From Pelagimonas sp. (lineage in GTDB: Bacteria; Pseudomonadota; Alphaproteobacteria; Rhodobacterales; Rhodobacteraceae): a stretch of 64,000 nt of DNA. Where the stretch lies: NCBI GenBank assembly GCA_025210455.1, contig JAOARQ010000017.1, positions 62,001-126,000 on the forward strand, read 5' to 3'. Below the pieces are notes generated by a model, which had not been told where the DNA came from, searched no databases, and worked only from the letters and a program-made list of their open reading frames with translations. Shown in pieces: positions 1 through 9,369 of this stretch (positions within the stretch are counted from its first letter, which is position 1; every line of letters starts with the position of its first letter). The translations under genes were made by a program, and so were the position numbers.

Positions 1-102
1 GCGCAGCAATGGGGCGTCACCATCGAAGCCTCTGATATGGCGGGGGTCAGCAGTCAGGATGATTTCATCACGCTGATCGCAGAGGCCCTGCCCACCGCGT
101 GA
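1..102 (+). CDS. 3' end of an unidentified gene (possibly acyl-carrier-protein-like)
   Basis: Frame 1 is open from the window edge to a TGA at 100-102, giving the last 33 residues of a protein (ending ...AEALPTA). The tail has the look of the last helix of an acyl carrier protein (a GVTIEASD stretch followed by QDDFITLIAEAL), but the phosphopantetheine serine would lie outside the window, so the family is only a guess. The gene is co-directional with metA, separated by about 100 bp holding a small GC hairpin. Confidence 0.5.
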   Translation, partial: AQQWGVTIEASDMAGVSSQDDFITLIAEALPTA

Positions 103-114
103 TCCGTCGAGGAT

Positions 115-128
115 AGCCCGCGAGGGCT
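115..128. terminator. short GC hairpin after the truncated gene
   Basis: AGCCC-GCGA-GGGCT forms a 5-bp stem with a tetraloop 12 nt after the upstream stop codon. No T-run follows, so it is at best a weak terminator. The rest of the 103-205 leader of metA shows no motif I can assign to a SAM riboswitch. Confidence 0.3.
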
Positions 129-205
129 TGACGAGACGCCAGCCACACCTAAGTTGCCCTAACGCACAGCGCCAATAACGGCTCTGCATATCCAAGGACT
201 CTGTT

Positions 206-1156
206 ATGCCTATCAAACTGCCCTCTGACCTGCCTGCCTTTGACGTTCTTTCGAACGAAGGCGTGATGGTCATGTCCGAGCAGCTGGCAGCCAAACAGGA
301 TATCCGGCCGATGCGTATCGCGCTTCTTAATCTCATGCCGAAGAAGATCCAGACAGAAAACCAGTTTGCCCGCCTGATTGGCGCCACGCCTTTGCAGGTG
401 GAACTGACGCTGATCCGCATGTCTGAACACAAAACCCGCAACACCGCCGCCGAACATATGGAGGCCTTCTATCGCCCCTTCTCTGACATCAAGGAAAGCG
501 GTGAAAAGTTTGACGGGCTGATCATCACCGGCGCCCCGATTGAACATCTGCCCTTTGATCAGGTCACCTATTGGGACGAGCTGTGCGACGTCTTTGACTG
601 GACCCAGACCCATGTGCATTCCACCTTGGGTGTCTGCTGGGGGGGCATGGCGATGATCCACTATTTCCACGATGTTGCCAAACACATGCTGGATGCCAAA
701 GCCTTTGGCGCTGTGCGCCATCACAACCACGCCCCAACCTCGCCCTATCTGCGGGGGTTCTCGGATGATATGGTTATACCGGTGTCCCGCTGGACCGAGC
801 TGAAGCGGGAAGAAATCACAGCCGCGGGCCTGCCGATCCTGATCGACAGCGAAGAAACCGGCCCCTGTCTGGTGAATGATCCCGCGCATCGCGCGCTCTA
901 TATCTTCAACCATCTTGAATATGACAGTGGCACGCTCAAGGAAGAATATGATCGCGATGTTGAGGCAGGAAAGCCCATCAATGTTCCGGCCAACTACTAC
1001 CCGGAAGATGATCCCACCCGCGAACCGCAGAACCGCTGGCGCAGCCATGCACATCTGCTTTACGCAAATTGGATCCATGAACTGTATCTGACCACCCCGT
1101 TTGACATTTCTCAGATCGGGGAGACCCAGACAGACCTTCGCGGCCATAGCGCATAG
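206..1156 (+). CDS. metA: homoserine O-acyltransferase (MetA family)
   Basis: Transfers an acyl group to the hydroxyl of L-homoserine, the first committed step of methionine synthesis in the cytoplasm. The 316-residue length is normal for the family. The glutamine-amidotransferase-like fold is recognisable from the VCWGGMAM motif, with the acyl-accepting Cys at about residue 144, and from NHLEYD with the catalytic His236 and Glu238. The ATG at 206 has an AAGGA ribosome-binding site seven bases upstream. Whether succinyl- or acetyl-CoA is used cannot be read safely from the sequence; many MetA proteins outside enterics use acetyl-CoA. It is monocistronic, ending before a strong hairpin at 1185-1210. 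Confidence 0.93.
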   Translation: MPIKLPSDLPAFDVLSNEGVMVMSEQLAAKQDIRPMRIALLNLMPKKIQTENQFARLIGATPLQVELTLIRMSEHKTRNTAAEHMEAFYRPFSDIKESGEKFDGLIITGAPIEHLPFDQVTYWDELCDVFDWTQTHVHSTLGVCWGGMAMIHYFHDVAKHMLDAKAFGAVRHHNHAPTSPYLRGFSDDMVIPVSRWTELKREEITAAGLPILIDSEETGPCLVNDPAHRALYIFNHLEYDSGTLKEEYDRDVEAGKPINVPANYYPEDDPTREPQNRWRSHAHLLYANWIHELYLTTPFDISQIGETQTDLRGHSA

Positions 1157-1184
1157 GATCAGGCCAAATAAGATCAGGGGCCAG

Positions 1185-1210
1185 GGGTCAGGATACATTC
1201 ATCCTGACCC
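1185..1210. terminator. 10-bp perfect hairpin after metA
   Basis: GGGTCAGGAT and ATCCTGACCC pair perfectly around a 6-nt loop, 28 nt after the metA stop. The following bases are only mildly T-rich. The same GGGTCAGG/CCTGACCC core forms the hairpin between the convergent genes at 51744-51773, so it may be a recurrent terminator element of this genome. Confidence 0.65.
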
Positions 1211-1271
1211 TATCCGTTTGCGTTAGGCCCCAACTCTCTCCATATTCTCTGGTAAGACAGAGGAAATCCAT

Positions 1272-2150
1272 ATGACCAAGTCAGACCTGCCCTTCGACGG
1301 TGCCATCAGCGCGTTTTTTGAAAATGACGCCCCCAAAAACGTGCGCGACGCCATCGCCGATGCCGGTAAGGATGATATTCTGGATGCCAGTTTTCCCTAT
1401 CGCAAAGACATGAAGCGCAAAGACTATGAGGCGCAGATGGCGGCTTTGCAGATTGAGCTGGTCAAGCTGCAAGCCTGGGCCAAAGACAGCGGCGCACGGA
1501 TTGCCATTGTCTTTGAAGGCCGCGACGCCGCCGGCAAAGGCGGCACGATCAAACGGTTTCGCATGAACCTGAACCCGCGCGGCGCGCGTGTAGTCGCCCT
1601 GTCAAAGCCTTCGGATACCGAAGCCACACAGTGGTATTTCCAACGTTATATTGACCACCTGCCCTCAGCCGGTGAAATCGTGTTTTTTGATCGATCCTGG
1701 TACAATCGTGGCGTGGTGGAAAAGGTTTTTGGCTTTTGTTCCGATGATCAGCGGGAACATTTCTTCAATCAGGTCGGTGATTTCGAAAAAATGCTGGTGG
1801 ATGAAGGCATTCATGTCTTCAAATTCTGGCTGAACGTCGGTCGCGCCGAACAGTTGAATCGCTTTTTGAAACGCGAAAGCGATCCATTGAAACAATGGAA
1901 ACTTAGCTGGATTGACGTCGAAGGGCTCAAACGCTGGGACGCATATTCTGATGCGATCCGCGAAACCCTGACCCGCAGCCATAGCGATGCTGCCCCTTGG
2001 TGCGTTGTGCGCACAGATGACAAAAAACGCGCCCGTCTGGAAGCCATCCGCCATGTGCTGCGCAGCCTTGAGTACGCGCGCAAAGACAGCACAGTGATTG
2101 GCGATGCCGATACCAGTTTGATCGGCGGCCCCGAGATCTGGGGCCGTTGA
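1272..2150 (+). CDS. ppk2: polyphosphate kinase 2 family protein
   Basis: PPK2 enzymes transfer phosphate between polyphosphate and nucleoside di- or monophosphates. The 292-residue protein carries the P-loop GRDAAGKGG (residues 83-91), the lid-type RSWYNRG motif (141-147) preceded by a conserved Asp, and the long basic helices of a single-domain PPK2. The ATG at 1272 follows an AGAGGAAA ribosome-binding site. The stop codon overlaps the start of the TetR gene (TGATG), so the two are probably translationally coupled. Whether it prefers NDP (class I) or NMP (class II) cannot be decided here. Confidence 0.9.
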   Translation: MTKSDLPFDGAISAFFENDAPKNVRDAIADAGKDDILDASFPYRKDMKRKDYEAQMAALQIELVKLQAWAKDSGARIAIVFEGRDAAGKGGTIKRFRMNLNPRGARVVALSKPSDTEATQWYFQRYIDHLPSAGEIVFFDRSWYNRGVVEKVFGFCSDDQREHFFNQVGDFEKMLVDEGIHVFKFWLNVGRAEQLNRFLKRESDPLKQWKLSWIDVEGLKRWDAYSDAIRETLTRSHSDAAPWCVVRTDDKKRARLEAIRHVLRSLEYARKDSTVIGDADTSLIGGPEIWGR

Positions 2151-2767
2151 TGCGCAAACGTGGCTACCATCATGGCAATCTGCGGCAGGCGCTGGTGGAT
2201 GCGGCGCTGCGGCTGATCGAAGAGAAAGGCCCTACCGGCTTTACCCTGTCCGAGGCGGCAAAACAGGCGGGTGTCACCCCGGCGGCTGTCTATCGCCATT
2301 TCGCAGGGCGCGAAGACCTGATCGCCGAAGCCGCGCGTCAGGGCTATGAAATTTTCTCTGATGTGATGGAATACGCTTACAACGATGGCCAGCCCACGGC
2401 GCTCTCTGCCTTTGAGGCCACGGGGCGGGCCTATCTGGCCTTTGCCCGCAAGTACCCCGGGCATTATATTTCAATGTTCGAAAGCGGCGTGTCGGTGAAC
2501 CACTCGCCCGAGCTGGCCAAGGTTGCCAGCCGCGCACGCGGCATTCTGGAACGGGCGGCAGAGGATCTGTCTGAGCATATCCCACCTGAAAAACGCCCGC
2601 CCTCCACCATGGTATCCGCCCATATCTGGGCGCTAAGCCACGGGGTTGTCGAACTTTTTGCGCGTAACTCGCCGGGAACACAGTCACCTTTCCCCCCCGA
2701 AGATCTGCTGGAAAGTGGCATTGGGATCTATCTGCGCGGATTGGGGTTACTGCCAAAAGACAGCTAA
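2150..2767 (+). CDS. TetR/AcrR-family transcriptional regulator
   Basis: A 205-residue regulator with an N-terminal helix-turn-helix (about residues 25-55, including TLSEAAKQAGVTPAAVYRHF and the following GREDLIAE helix), typical of TetR proteins. The C-terminal ligand-binding part is unassigned. The ATG at 2150 overlaps the ppk2 stop codon; a TTG one codon earlier is less likely. Coupling to ppk2 suggests it may regulate that gene, but TetR regulators often act on divergent neighbours and there is none here, so the target is unknown. Confidence 0.88.
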   Translation: MRKRGYHHGNLRQALVDAALRLIEEKGPTGFTLSEAAKQAGVTPAAVYRHFAGREDLIAEAARQGYEIFSDVMEYAYNDGQPTALSAFEATGRAYLAFARKYPGHYISMFESGVSVNHSPELAKVASRARGILERAAEDLSEHIPPEKRPPSTMVSAHIWALSHGVVELFARNSPGTQSPFPPEDLLESGIGIYLRGLGLLPKDS

Positions 2768-3004
2768 AATCGCATTCACCCTTGATTTTTCACTTCTGAG
2801 CGCCCTGTTTGCGACCATATGTCGTTTTTAGCCAAGATCGTGACGCGGCGGCACCGCAACTTGTTTCCCATGAGAAACGAGCGTTCCAGTGTAGGGTTGA
2901 TCCTGATTGTGATTGGTGCGCGTCGCGGCCGGGCCGCGCGCGGACGCCCGTGTTTGGTGTGCTGACACCACCCCAAAACCAATCACAACACACGAGAATG
3001 ACTT
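2768..3004 (+). promoter_or_regulatory. 237-bp leader of the MttB-family gene with nested inverted repeats
   Basis: No gene is seen in this gap. Its 3' half contains an 11-bp perfect inverted repeat, TTGTGATTGGT at 2907-2917 and ACCAATCACAA at 2978-2988. The interval encloses a very GC-rich tract (about 2918-2950) and a small hairpin TGGTGT-GCTG-ACACCA at 2955-2970. The outer arm ends 16 bp before the ATG at 3005, where a folded transcript could cover the ribosome-binding site. This could be a protein operator or an RNA regulatory fold; it matches no riboswitch I know. Confidence 0.4.
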
Positions 3005-4543
3005 ATGTCTCAACCCTCTGCCCGCCGTTCCGGCGGCCGTTCCGCCCGTGTCAAAGCCCGCGCCACCGCTCTGTCTGAAGATGAGCGCCCGATTTTTCCG
3101 GGCATGACCGGCGGCACTTACAAACCGCTTAGCGATATTGATGTGCAGAACATCCACAAGGCTGCGCTGAAAGCTCTGGACGAAATCGGCCTTGCGGATG
3201 CACCGCAATCCGGGATCGAGATCCTGACCGGCGCAGGCGCGCGTCTGGGCGACGATGGCCGCCTGCGCTTTTCGCCGGATCTGGTCGAAGATATGCTGAC
3301 CAAGGCCAACCGGTCAGTCACCCTGCCCGGCCGTGATCCGCAATATGATCTCGACCTGTCAGGACAGCGCGTCCATTATGGCACCGCCGGTGCTGCCGTC
3401 AGCATGGTTGATGTGCTGACCAATGAGTATCGCGACAGCACCTTGCAGGATCTCTATGATGCGGCGCGCATCACCGATGTTCTGGACAATGTCCACTTTC
3501 TACAGCGTCCCATGGTGGCGCGGGATATTCTCGACAACCTTGAGATGGACCAGAACACCATCTATGCAAGCTGCTCAGGCACAACAAAACACATCGGGAC
3601 ATCCTTTTCGGATCCGTCCCATGTCAAACCCTGCCTTGAGATGCTGCACATGGTCGCGGGTGGTGAAGACAAATGGCGCGCGCGTCCTTTTGTCAGCAAC
3701 TCCAACTGCTTTGTGGTGCCGCCAATGAAATTCGCCACCGAAAGCTGCGAAGCGATGGAGCTGTGCATCGAAGGCGGCATGCCGGTGCTGCTGCTGAGCG
3801 CAGGCATGGCCGGGGCAACTGCGCCGTCGACCGTCGCAGGAGCGATTGTGCAGGCCACTGCCGAATGTCTGGCGGGCATGGTCTATGTCAACGCCATGCG
3901 CCCGGGGCATCCGGCGATCTTTGGCACCTGGCCCTTTGGTCTGGATCTGCGCAGTGGTGCCATGACCGTAGGGTCAGGCGAACAGGCGCTGCTGACCGCG
4001 GGCTGCGCGCAGATGCATGCCTTTTACGGTCTGCCGGGCGGCGCGGCAGCGGGTGCCTCCGATGCAAAAATGCCGGATATGCAGGCGGGTTGGGAACAAA
4101 TGTGTTCCAACGTCATGGCCGGCCTGTCGGGGCTGAACATGGTCTATGAAGCAGCGGGGATGCATGCGTCTTTGCTGGGGTTCTGCCTTGAATCCCTGAT
4201 CCTTGGCGATGATATCATCGGTCAGGCGCAGCGCTGTGTGCGCGGCATTGAGGTGACCGAGGAAACCATGGCGCTGGATCAGATGGCCGAGGTCTGCCTG
4301 GGAGGCAGTGGGCACTATCTGGGCACCGACCAGACCCTCGCGCGGATGCAGAAGGACCACGTTTATCCAACGCTGGGCAACCGGTCATCTCCCAAAGAAT
4401 GGGCCGAGCTGGGCAAGCCGGATCTGATCCAGAACGCTATCAAGCGCAAAGAAGAGATCCTGTCGCAGCCTTCACGCGCGCGGTTTGACCCGGAACTGGA
4501 TCAGGCGATCCGGGCCAGGTTCAACATCCACCTGCCCGGCTAA
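3005..4543 (+). CDS. trimethylamine methyltransferase (MttB)-family protein, non-pyrrolysine type
   Basis: This 512-residue protein belongs to the MttB superfamily, TIM-barrel corrinoid-dependent methyltransferases acting on quaternary or tertiary amines. The frame has no internal amber codon, so it is a pyrrolysine-free member like the glycine betaine methyltransferases, and the substrate may be betaine or a related osmolyte rather than trimethylamine. The N-terminus is basic and low complexity (about residues 1-25), then the conserved core starts near PIFPGMTGG. No corrinoid protein gene is adjacent, so the methyl acceptor must be encoded elsewhere. The gene stands alone behind an unusual leader (2768-3004) and before a GC hairpin. 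Confidence 0.85.
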   Translation: MSQPSARRSGGRSARVKARATALSEDERPIFPGMTGGTYKPLSDIDVQNIHKAALKALDEIGLADAPQSGIEILTGAGARLGDDGRLRFSPDLVEDMLTKANRSVTLPGRDPQYDLDLSGQRVHYGTAGAAVSMVDVLTNEYRDSTLQDLYDAARITDVLDNVHFLQRPMVARDILDNLEMDQNTIYASCSGTTKHIGTSFSDPSHVKPCLEMLHMVAGGEDKWRARPFVSNSNCFVVPPMKFATESCEAMELCIEGGMPVLLLSAGMAGATAPSTVAGAIVQATAECLAGMVYVNAMRPGHPAIFGTWPFGLDLRSGAMTVGSGEQALLTAGCAQMHAFYGLPGGAAAGASDAKMPDMQAGWEQMCSNVMAGLSGLNMVYEAAGMHASLLGFCLESLILGDDIIGQAQRCVRGIEVTEETMALDQMAEVCLGGSGHYLGTDQTLARMQKDHVYPTLGNRSSPKEWAELGKPDLIQNAIKRKEEILSQPSRARFDPELDQAIRARFNIHLPG

Positions 4544-4567
4544 CGGCAGGTTTGACATCCAGACAGT

Positions 4568-4587
4568 CCCCCCGCGAAATGGGGGGG
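4568..4587 (+). terminator. C6/G7 hairpin after the MttB-family gene
   Basis: CCCCCC (4568-4573) and GGGGGGG (4581-4587) pair around GCGAAAT. Only a short CTT follows, so termination strength is uncertain. The rest of 4544-4692 holds nothing else recognisable. Confidence 0.5.
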
Positions 4588-4692
4588 CTTCACAGCTTTG
4601 CACACAATGCCCAGAGGTCAGGGCACTTCTGGCTTTCCCAAATTCAAAACGGACCATAGGCTTCGGTATCAAACAGATACTGGAATGAACTG

Positions 4693-5565
4693 ATGTTTTC
4701 AGGTTTCGAAGAACGCACCGTCGACCTGCCCGGCGCGACGATCCACGCAAAGATCGCCGGTGAGGGCGAGCCGCTGCTTTTGCTGCATGGCTATCCCCAG
4801 ACCCATGTGATGTGGCACCCCATTGCACAAGAGCTGGCACAATCCTAACGCGTGGTTGCAGCCGATCTGCGGGGGTACGGCGATTCAAAAGCGAAAGATG
4901 GCGATTTCACCTTTCGTGCCATGGCGCAGGATCAGGTGGCTTTGATGGGGCACCTTGGCTATTCGGATTTTCACGTCGTATCCCATGATCGCGGCGCGCG
5001 CACGGCACATCGGATGGTTCTGGATCATCCGCAAGCTGTTCGTTCCATTGCGCTTTTGGATATTCTGCCGACGCTGGATGTCTGGCGCACCATGGATGAC
5101 TGGCTGGCCAAGCGCTATTACCACTGGATGTTTCTGGCCCAGCCCGGTGACATGCCGCGCCGGTTGATCAACAATGATCCGATCCTTTTCCTGCACTCTG
5201 CCCTGCTGGGCCTGTCCGGATCGAATGAGATCTTTCACCCAGAAGCGCTAACAGCCTATGAACGCGCAGCCCGTAATCCGGATGTGGTGGCCGCATGGTG
5301 CGGTGATTACACCGCCGGGGCGGGGGCAGATCTTGAACATGATCACGCCAATCTCGGCGAGACAAGCCCGATCCCCTGTCTCGTGCTTTGGGGCACCAAC
5401 GGGGCTGTGGATCACCACCTAAATCCGCTGGAGGCCTGGCAGGTTTGGTTCCCCAACGCGGTGGGGCGGGCGGTTGAGGCCGGTCATTTTCTGGTGGAAG
5501 AGCGCCCAAAAGAGGTGCTGGCAGCGATCACCCGACATCTGCAAGCGGTATGTAAAACACCCTGA
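4693..5565 (+). pseudogene. alpha/beta hydrolase (haloacetate dehalogenase-like) with one in-frame stop
   Basis: Translation from the ATG at 4693 gives a normal alpha/beta-hydrolase start including the LLLLHGYPQT oxyanion motif. A TAA then falls at 4846-4848 (codon 52), and the same frame continues at once with RVVAADLRGYGDS and runs to 5565. Relatives usually have an aromatic residue at this point, so a TAC or TAT to TAA change is the simplest explanation. The distal part keeps the nucleophile motif HDRGAR and a late GHF His, resembling fluoro/haloacetate dehalogenases. A GTG at 4852 could restart translation (237 codons) but would lose the oxyanion strand. It is either a fresh pseudogene or a sequencing error; no frameshift is needed. 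Confidence 0.82.
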
Positions 5566-5578
5566 ACAGGGCAAAGAA

Positions 5579-5605
5579 AAACCGGGGCAGATTTCGCCCC
5601 GGTTT
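5579..5605. terminator. bidirectional terminator between hydrolase and nitroreductase
   Basis: AAACCGGGGC (5579-5588) pairs perfectly with GCCCCGGTTT (5596-5605) around a 7-nt loop, with an A-rich left flank and T-run at the right arm. It serves the rightward hydrolase and the leftward nitroreductase, whose stop lies a few bases away. Confidence 0.85.
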
Positions 5606-5611
5606 CCTGAT

Positions 5612-6250
5612 TTACGCCAGATCTTTGATCAGCGCCTCGCGGCTTTTGCGTGATTTGGGCATGTTCAGCAGCCAATCCGCATCGGCCTGACGGTAGCCTA
5701 GCGGCAGCAGAATAACTGACCGTAGCCCCATATCACGCAGCCCCAGGATTTCATCAACCTTGTCAGGGTCGAAACCTTCCATCGGGGTGCAATCCACTTC
5801 CAGCTCGGCAGCGGCCAGCATAGCAAAGCCAAGCGCGATATAGGCCTGACGGGCAGCGTGTTCATAGTTCACCTGTGCGTCACGCGGCAGATAGTTGGCT
5901 TTCAGGTTCTCATAATAGTCCCGCAGCATCGGCAGATCGCCACGTTCAGACACCAGCTGTTCCACCACGGCGTCGATGCGCTCGGCGGTGTAGTTATCCC
6001 AGGCAGCGAACACCAGCAGGTGCGAGCCTTCGGTGATCTGCGCCTGATCCCAGGCCACAGGGCGGATCTGCGCGCGCAATTCATCATTGGTGACCACCAG
6101 AACCTCAAAAGGCTGTGTCCCGCTTGAGGTGGGCGCAAGGCGGACAGCTTCGAGGATCTGTTCAACCTTGTCCTGATCTACGGCCCTGGCCGGATCCATC
6201 TTTTTGGTGGCATAGCGCCATTTCATCAGGTCATTCAGTGATTTCGTCAT
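5612..6250 (-). CDS. nitroreductase-family NAD(P)H oxidoreductase (NfsB-like)
   Basis: A 212-residue FMN-dependent oxidoreductase of the nitroreductase fold. The N-terminal LMKWRYATKKMDP stretch and the ARLAPTSSGTQPFEVLVV-type segment (written here as VRLAPTSSGTQPF) are the FMN-binding signature, and the C-terminal GYRQADAD region is typical of NfsB/dihydropteridine-reductase-like members. It probably reduces quinones, nitroaromatics or a related electrophile; the physiological substrate is unknown. It is transcribed leftward, divergent from the SMR transporter, with about 170 bp between them for two promoters, and ends at the shared terminator at 5579-5605. Confidence 0.9.
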   Translation of the reverse strand: MTKSLNDLMKWRYATKKMDPARAVDQDKVEQILEAVRLAPTSSGTQPFEVLVVTNDELRAQIRPVAWDQAQITEGSHLLVFAAWDNYTAERIDAVVEQLVSERGDLPMLRDYYENLKANYLPRDAQVNYEHAARQAYIALGFAMLAAAELEVDCTPMEGFDPDKVDEILGLRDMGLRSVILLPLGYRQADADWLLNMPKSRKSREALIKDLA

Positions 6251-6419
6251 AGTTTCATTCCCTTAAGGGGGTTGTACGGCGGCACGTGAACCTTCATAGG
6301 TTGCTGTGGCCGCCCGGCTTCGCAGCCTTAAATATGTGCTTTGGGGGCTTGCTCAAGCGCGAACGTCAGGTCACAGATATCACAGGGTCGTGAAGACCGA
6401 TTATTGCGAAGGGCAGGAC

Positions 6420-6749
6420 ATGCATTATCTGATTCTTGCGGTGGCTGTGGTCTGCGAGACCATTGGAACAGCCGCGCTGCAGGCGAGCCACCAATTTACC
6501 AAACCCCTGCCCTCAATTGTGGTGGTTCTGGGCTATGGGGCGGCGTTTTACTTTCTCGCTGGTGCCCTGCGCTATATTCCCGTCGGTGTGGCCTATGCGA
6601 TCTGGTCAGGGCTGGGGATTGTGCTGATTTCGCTGATTGGTCTGGTTGTGTTCAAACAAAAACTGGATCTGCCTGCAGTTCTGGGGCTGGCACTGATTGT
6701 CCTAGGGGTTGTGGTTATTCAGGTGTTCTCAAAAACCGCGACACACTAA
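6420..6749 (+). CDS. small multidrug resistance (SMR) family transporter
   Basis: A 109-residue inner-membrane protein with four predicted transmembrane helices (about 2-20, 29-50, 57-79, 85-104). The membrane-embedded glutamate essential for proton-coupled export in the EmrE family is at residue 13 (AVAVVCETIG). The conserved AYAIWSGLG segment marks a drug-exporting SMR subtype rather than a polyamine or guanidinium exporter, though this is inference. The ATG at 6420 is preferred over upstream starts because it gives the family's normal length and N-terminus. SMR pumps act as antiparallel dimers. Confidence 0.88.
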   Translation: MHYLILAVAVVCETIGTAALQASHQFTKPLPSIVVVLGYGAAFYFLAGALRYIPVGVAYAIWSGLGIVLISLIGLVVFKQKLDLPAVLGLALIVLGVVVIQVFSKTATH

Positions 6750-6940
6750 AGGCACAGAAATCTGAGGGCGCAACCCCCGTCCCTGCGGGGCGTGACCCGC
6801 GTTTATCCAGCAAGATGAAGACTGGGTGCCGGTTTATGCGGTTTTTGCGCAGATTCTGGCTGCTGCGCGTCTGTAGCCCCTAGCCAAAGGCGCAAACTGC
6901 GGGTAGGTCGCTGCCAACTTCCTTGAACAGGACTATGATT

Positions 6941-8761
6941 ATGGATCTTCGCAATATCGCGATCATTGCGCACGTTGACCACGGCAAAACCACGCTGGTG
7001 GACGAGCTTTTGAAGCAATCAGGTGCGTTTCGCGCCAATCAGGCTGTGGCTGAACGCGCCATGGACAGCAACGATCTGGAACGTGAACGCGGCATCACCA
7101 TTATGGCGAAAGCCACATCGGTTGAATGGAAAGGCACGCGGATCAATATCGTTGACACCCCCGGCCACGCTGACTTTGGCGCCGAGGTTGAGCGTATCTT
7201 GTCGATGGTCGACGGTGTGGTTCTGCTGGTGGACGCCGCAGAAGGCCCGATGCCACAGACCAAATTCGTGACGTCAAAAGCGCTTGGCATGGGGCTGCGC
7301 CCGATTGTGGTTCTCAACAAGGTCGACAAGCCGGATGCCGAACCTGATCGCGCCCTGGATGAGGTGTTTGATCTGTTTTCAAACCTCGACGCCGATGAAG
7401 ATCAGCTGGATTTCCCGCATCTCTATGCCTCGGGCCGTAGCGGCTGGTGTGACGCCGAGCTGGACGGGTCGCGCGAAAATCTGGACGCGCTGTTCAATCT
7501 GATCGTCAACCACGTCCCTGCTCCCAAACAGCTGGCTCATCAGGAAGAAGACTTCCGCATGCTGGCCGTCACGCTGGGTTCGGATCCCTTTGTGGGCCGC
7601 CTGCTGACCGGTCGTATTGAAACCGGTCGGGTCAAAGTTGGGCAGACCGTACAGTCGATTTCGCGGATCGGTCAGAAGATCGAACAATTCCGGGTGACCA
7701 AGATTCAGGCCTTCCGTGGATTGCAGATGCAAGACATCGACGAGGCCCACGCAGGCGATATCGTGTCACTGGCCGGTATGACCAAAACCACCGTGGCTGA
7801 CACCATGTGTGCACTGGCCGTGGACGAGCCGCTGGAAGCGCAGCCGATTGACCCGCCCACCATCACCGTGACCTTTGGCATCAACGACAGCCCGCTGGCT
7901 GGTCGCGATGGCAAAAAGGTGCAGTCACGAGTGATCCGTGACCGTCTCTACAAAGAGGCGGAGTCCAATGTGGCGATCAAGATTGCCGATACACCGGGTG
8001 GCGAGGCCTTTGAGGTTTCGGGCCGGGGCGAATTGCAGATGGGCGTTCTGATTGAAAACATGCGCCGCGAGGGCTTTGAGCTGTCAATCTCGCGTCCGCA
8101 GGTGATCATGAAAGAAGAAAACGGCGTGATGATGGAGCCTGTCGAAGAGGCCACCATCGACGTGGATGATGATTACTCTGGTGCCGTAATCGAAAAGCTG
8201 ACCGGCGCGCGCAAAGGTGAGCTGGTCGAAATGCGCCCGGCCGGGGCTGGCAAGACCCGCATCATCGCGCATGTGCCGTCGCGTGGCCTGATCGGCTATC
8301 ATGGCGAATTCCTCACCGACACCCGCGGCACCGGTGTTCTGAACCGCGTGTTCCATGGCTGGACTGAACACAAGGGCGCAATCCCCGGACGTCGCGCAGG
8401 CGTGCTGATCTCGATGGAGAACGGCGAAGCGGTGGCCTATGCGCTGTGGAATCTGGAAGAGCGTGGCAAGATGATGATCGGTGCGCAGGCCCCTGTGTAT
8501 CAGGGCATGATCATCGGTGAGCATTCCCGCGATAACGATCTGGAAGTGAACCCGCTGAAAGGCAAAAAGCTGACCAACGTACGGGCTTCTGGTTCGGACG
8601 AGGCGGTGCGCCTGACCACACCAATGACGCTAAGCCTGGAAGAGGCGATTGCCTATATCAACGACGACGAGCTGGTCGAAGTAACCCCCAATGCGGTGCG
8701 CCTGCGCAAACGCTATCTGGACCCGCATGAGCGCAAGCGCATGTCGAAGAAAACCAGCTAA
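6941..8761 (+). CDS. typA: ribosome-associated GTPase TypA/BipA
   Basis: A translational GTPase related to EF-G that binds the 70S ribosome and helps large-subunit assembly, notably in the cold or under stress. All G motifs are present: [10 protein letters not shown] near the N-terminus, RERGITI switch [10 protein letters not shown] and NKVDKPDA. They are followed by the beta-barrel, EF-G domain III/V-like segments and the BipA-specific C-terminus. The ATG at 6941 gives the standard MDLRNIAII start and 606 residues, with CAGGA about eight bases upstream; an ATG two codons earlier (6935) is possible. The gene stands alone and ends at a strong hairpin. Confidence 0.96.
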   Translation: MDLRNIAIIAHVDHGKTTLVDELLKQSGAFRANQAVAERAMDSNDLERERGITIMAKATSVEWKGTRINIVDTPGHADFGAEVERILSMVDGVVLLVDAAEGPMPQTKFVTSKALGMGLRPIVVLNKVDKPDAEPDRALDEVFDLFSNLDADEDQLDFPHLYASGRSGWCDAELDGSRENLDALFNLIVNHVPAPKQLAHQEEDFRMLAVTLGSDPFVGRLLTGRIETGRVKVGQTVQSISRIGQKIEQFRVTKIQAFRGLQMQDIDEAHAGDIVSLAGMTKTTVADTMCALAVDEPLEAQPIDPPTITVTFGINDSPLAGRDGKKVQSRVIRDRLYKEAESNVAIKIADTPGGEAFEVSGRGELQMGVLIENMRREGFELSISRPQVIMKEENGVMMEPVEEATIDVDDDYSGAVIEKLTGARKGELVEMRPAGAGKTRIIAHVPSRGLIGYHGEFLTDTRGTGVLNRVFHGWTEHKGAIPGRRAGVLISMENGEAVAYALWNLEERGKMMIGAQAPVYQGMIIGEHSRDNDLEVNPLKGKKLTNVRASGSDEAVRLTTPMTLSLEEAIAYINDDELVEVTPNAVRLRKRYLDPHERKRMSKKTS

Positions 8762-8769
8762 TCACTTCA

Positions 8770-8793
8770 GAGGCCACCGGAAACGGTGGCCTC
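8770..8793 (+). terminator. hairpin after typA
   Basis: GAGGCCACCG and CGGTGGCCTC form a perfect 10-bp stem with a GAAA tetraloop, 9 bp after the typA stop. The T-run is weak. Confidence 0.7.
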
Positions 8794-8878
8794 AGTTGCA
8801 TCACGCCCCTAGTATGGCGGAAATGAAATTCGCCTCACTGATCCGCCTAGCGCGGGAGCGAACTTCAGATTCGGGTGA

Positions 8879-9259
8879 CTAGGGCGCAGACACGTGCTGA
8901 TCCACGAGGATCGCATTGCCATCAGGGTCTTTCAGCATCATCTGCGCTGGCCCCTGCCCGTCTGGCTCTGTCGGGGTGTCGATGGCCACTCCGGCGGCCT
9001 GTAGTCGGGCTTGCAGGCTGCGGATATCTTCAAATTCAGTCTGAGGATTGGCATTCTGATCCCAACCTGGGTTGAAGGTCAGCAGATTGCCCTCGAACAT
9101 CCCCTGAAACAGCCCGATCACCGCGTCACCATTTTTCAGGATGCACCATCCCTGATCCGAACTGTCATGGAAAATTTCAAACCCAAAGGTCTGATAGAAT
9201 GTCATTGAGGCCTGAATGTCTTTCACCGACAGGCTGACGGAAAAACAACCGATGCTCAT
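8879..9259 (-). CDS. VOC-superfamily (glyoxalase/bleomycin-resistance-like) protein
   Basis: A 126-residue single-domain protein of the vicinal oxygen chelate fold. The N-terminus has the SVSLSVKDIQASMTFYQTFGF motif typical of the first beta-alpha-beta-beta-beta module, and the C-terminus reads MLKDPDGNAILVDQH, the usual second metal-binding strand region. The ATG at 9259 follows a GGGAG ribosome-binding site, which favours it over an upstream start. Function (dioxygenase, isomerase or resistance protein) cannot be assigned within this broad family. Confidence 0.85.
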   Translation of the reverse strand: MSIGCFSVSLSVKDIQASMTFYQTFGFEIFHDSSDQGWCILKNGDAVIGLFQGMFEGNLLTFNPGWDQNANPQTEFEDIRSLQARLQAAGVAIDTPTEPDGQGPAQMMLKDPDGNAILVDQHVSAP

Positions 9260-9318
9260 GGTATTTTCTCCCTTTTGATGAGGGAAGACTGCCATGAGTT
9301 GGAGTGATGCCAAAGGAA

Positions 9319-9338
9319 AAGGCGCGTCACCGCGCCTT
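9319..9338 (-). terminator. hairpin after the first small secreted protein gene
   Basis: AAGGCGCG and CGCGCCTT pair around TCAC. Read leftward it follows the stop of the gene at 9370-9657 and is followed by a short T-rich run. Confidence 0.65.
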
Positions 9339-9369
9339 GGTCTTGTTGTCTGTGTCGGAAATCAGAAGA

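Noticed and set aside
103-205. SAM riboswitch before metA
   Set aside because: I looked for SAM-II-like features known from alphaproteobacterial metA leaders and could not fit a pseudoknot; only a small hairpin is present.
149-1198. 349-codon frame opposite metA
   Set aside because: metA has the catalytic triad and a ribosome-binding site; the opposite frame has neither.
3005-4543. Pyrrolysine-containing trimethylamine methyltransferase
   Set aside because: There is no in-frame TAG, and no Pyl genes are nearby; the gene belongs to the non-pyrrolysine branch.
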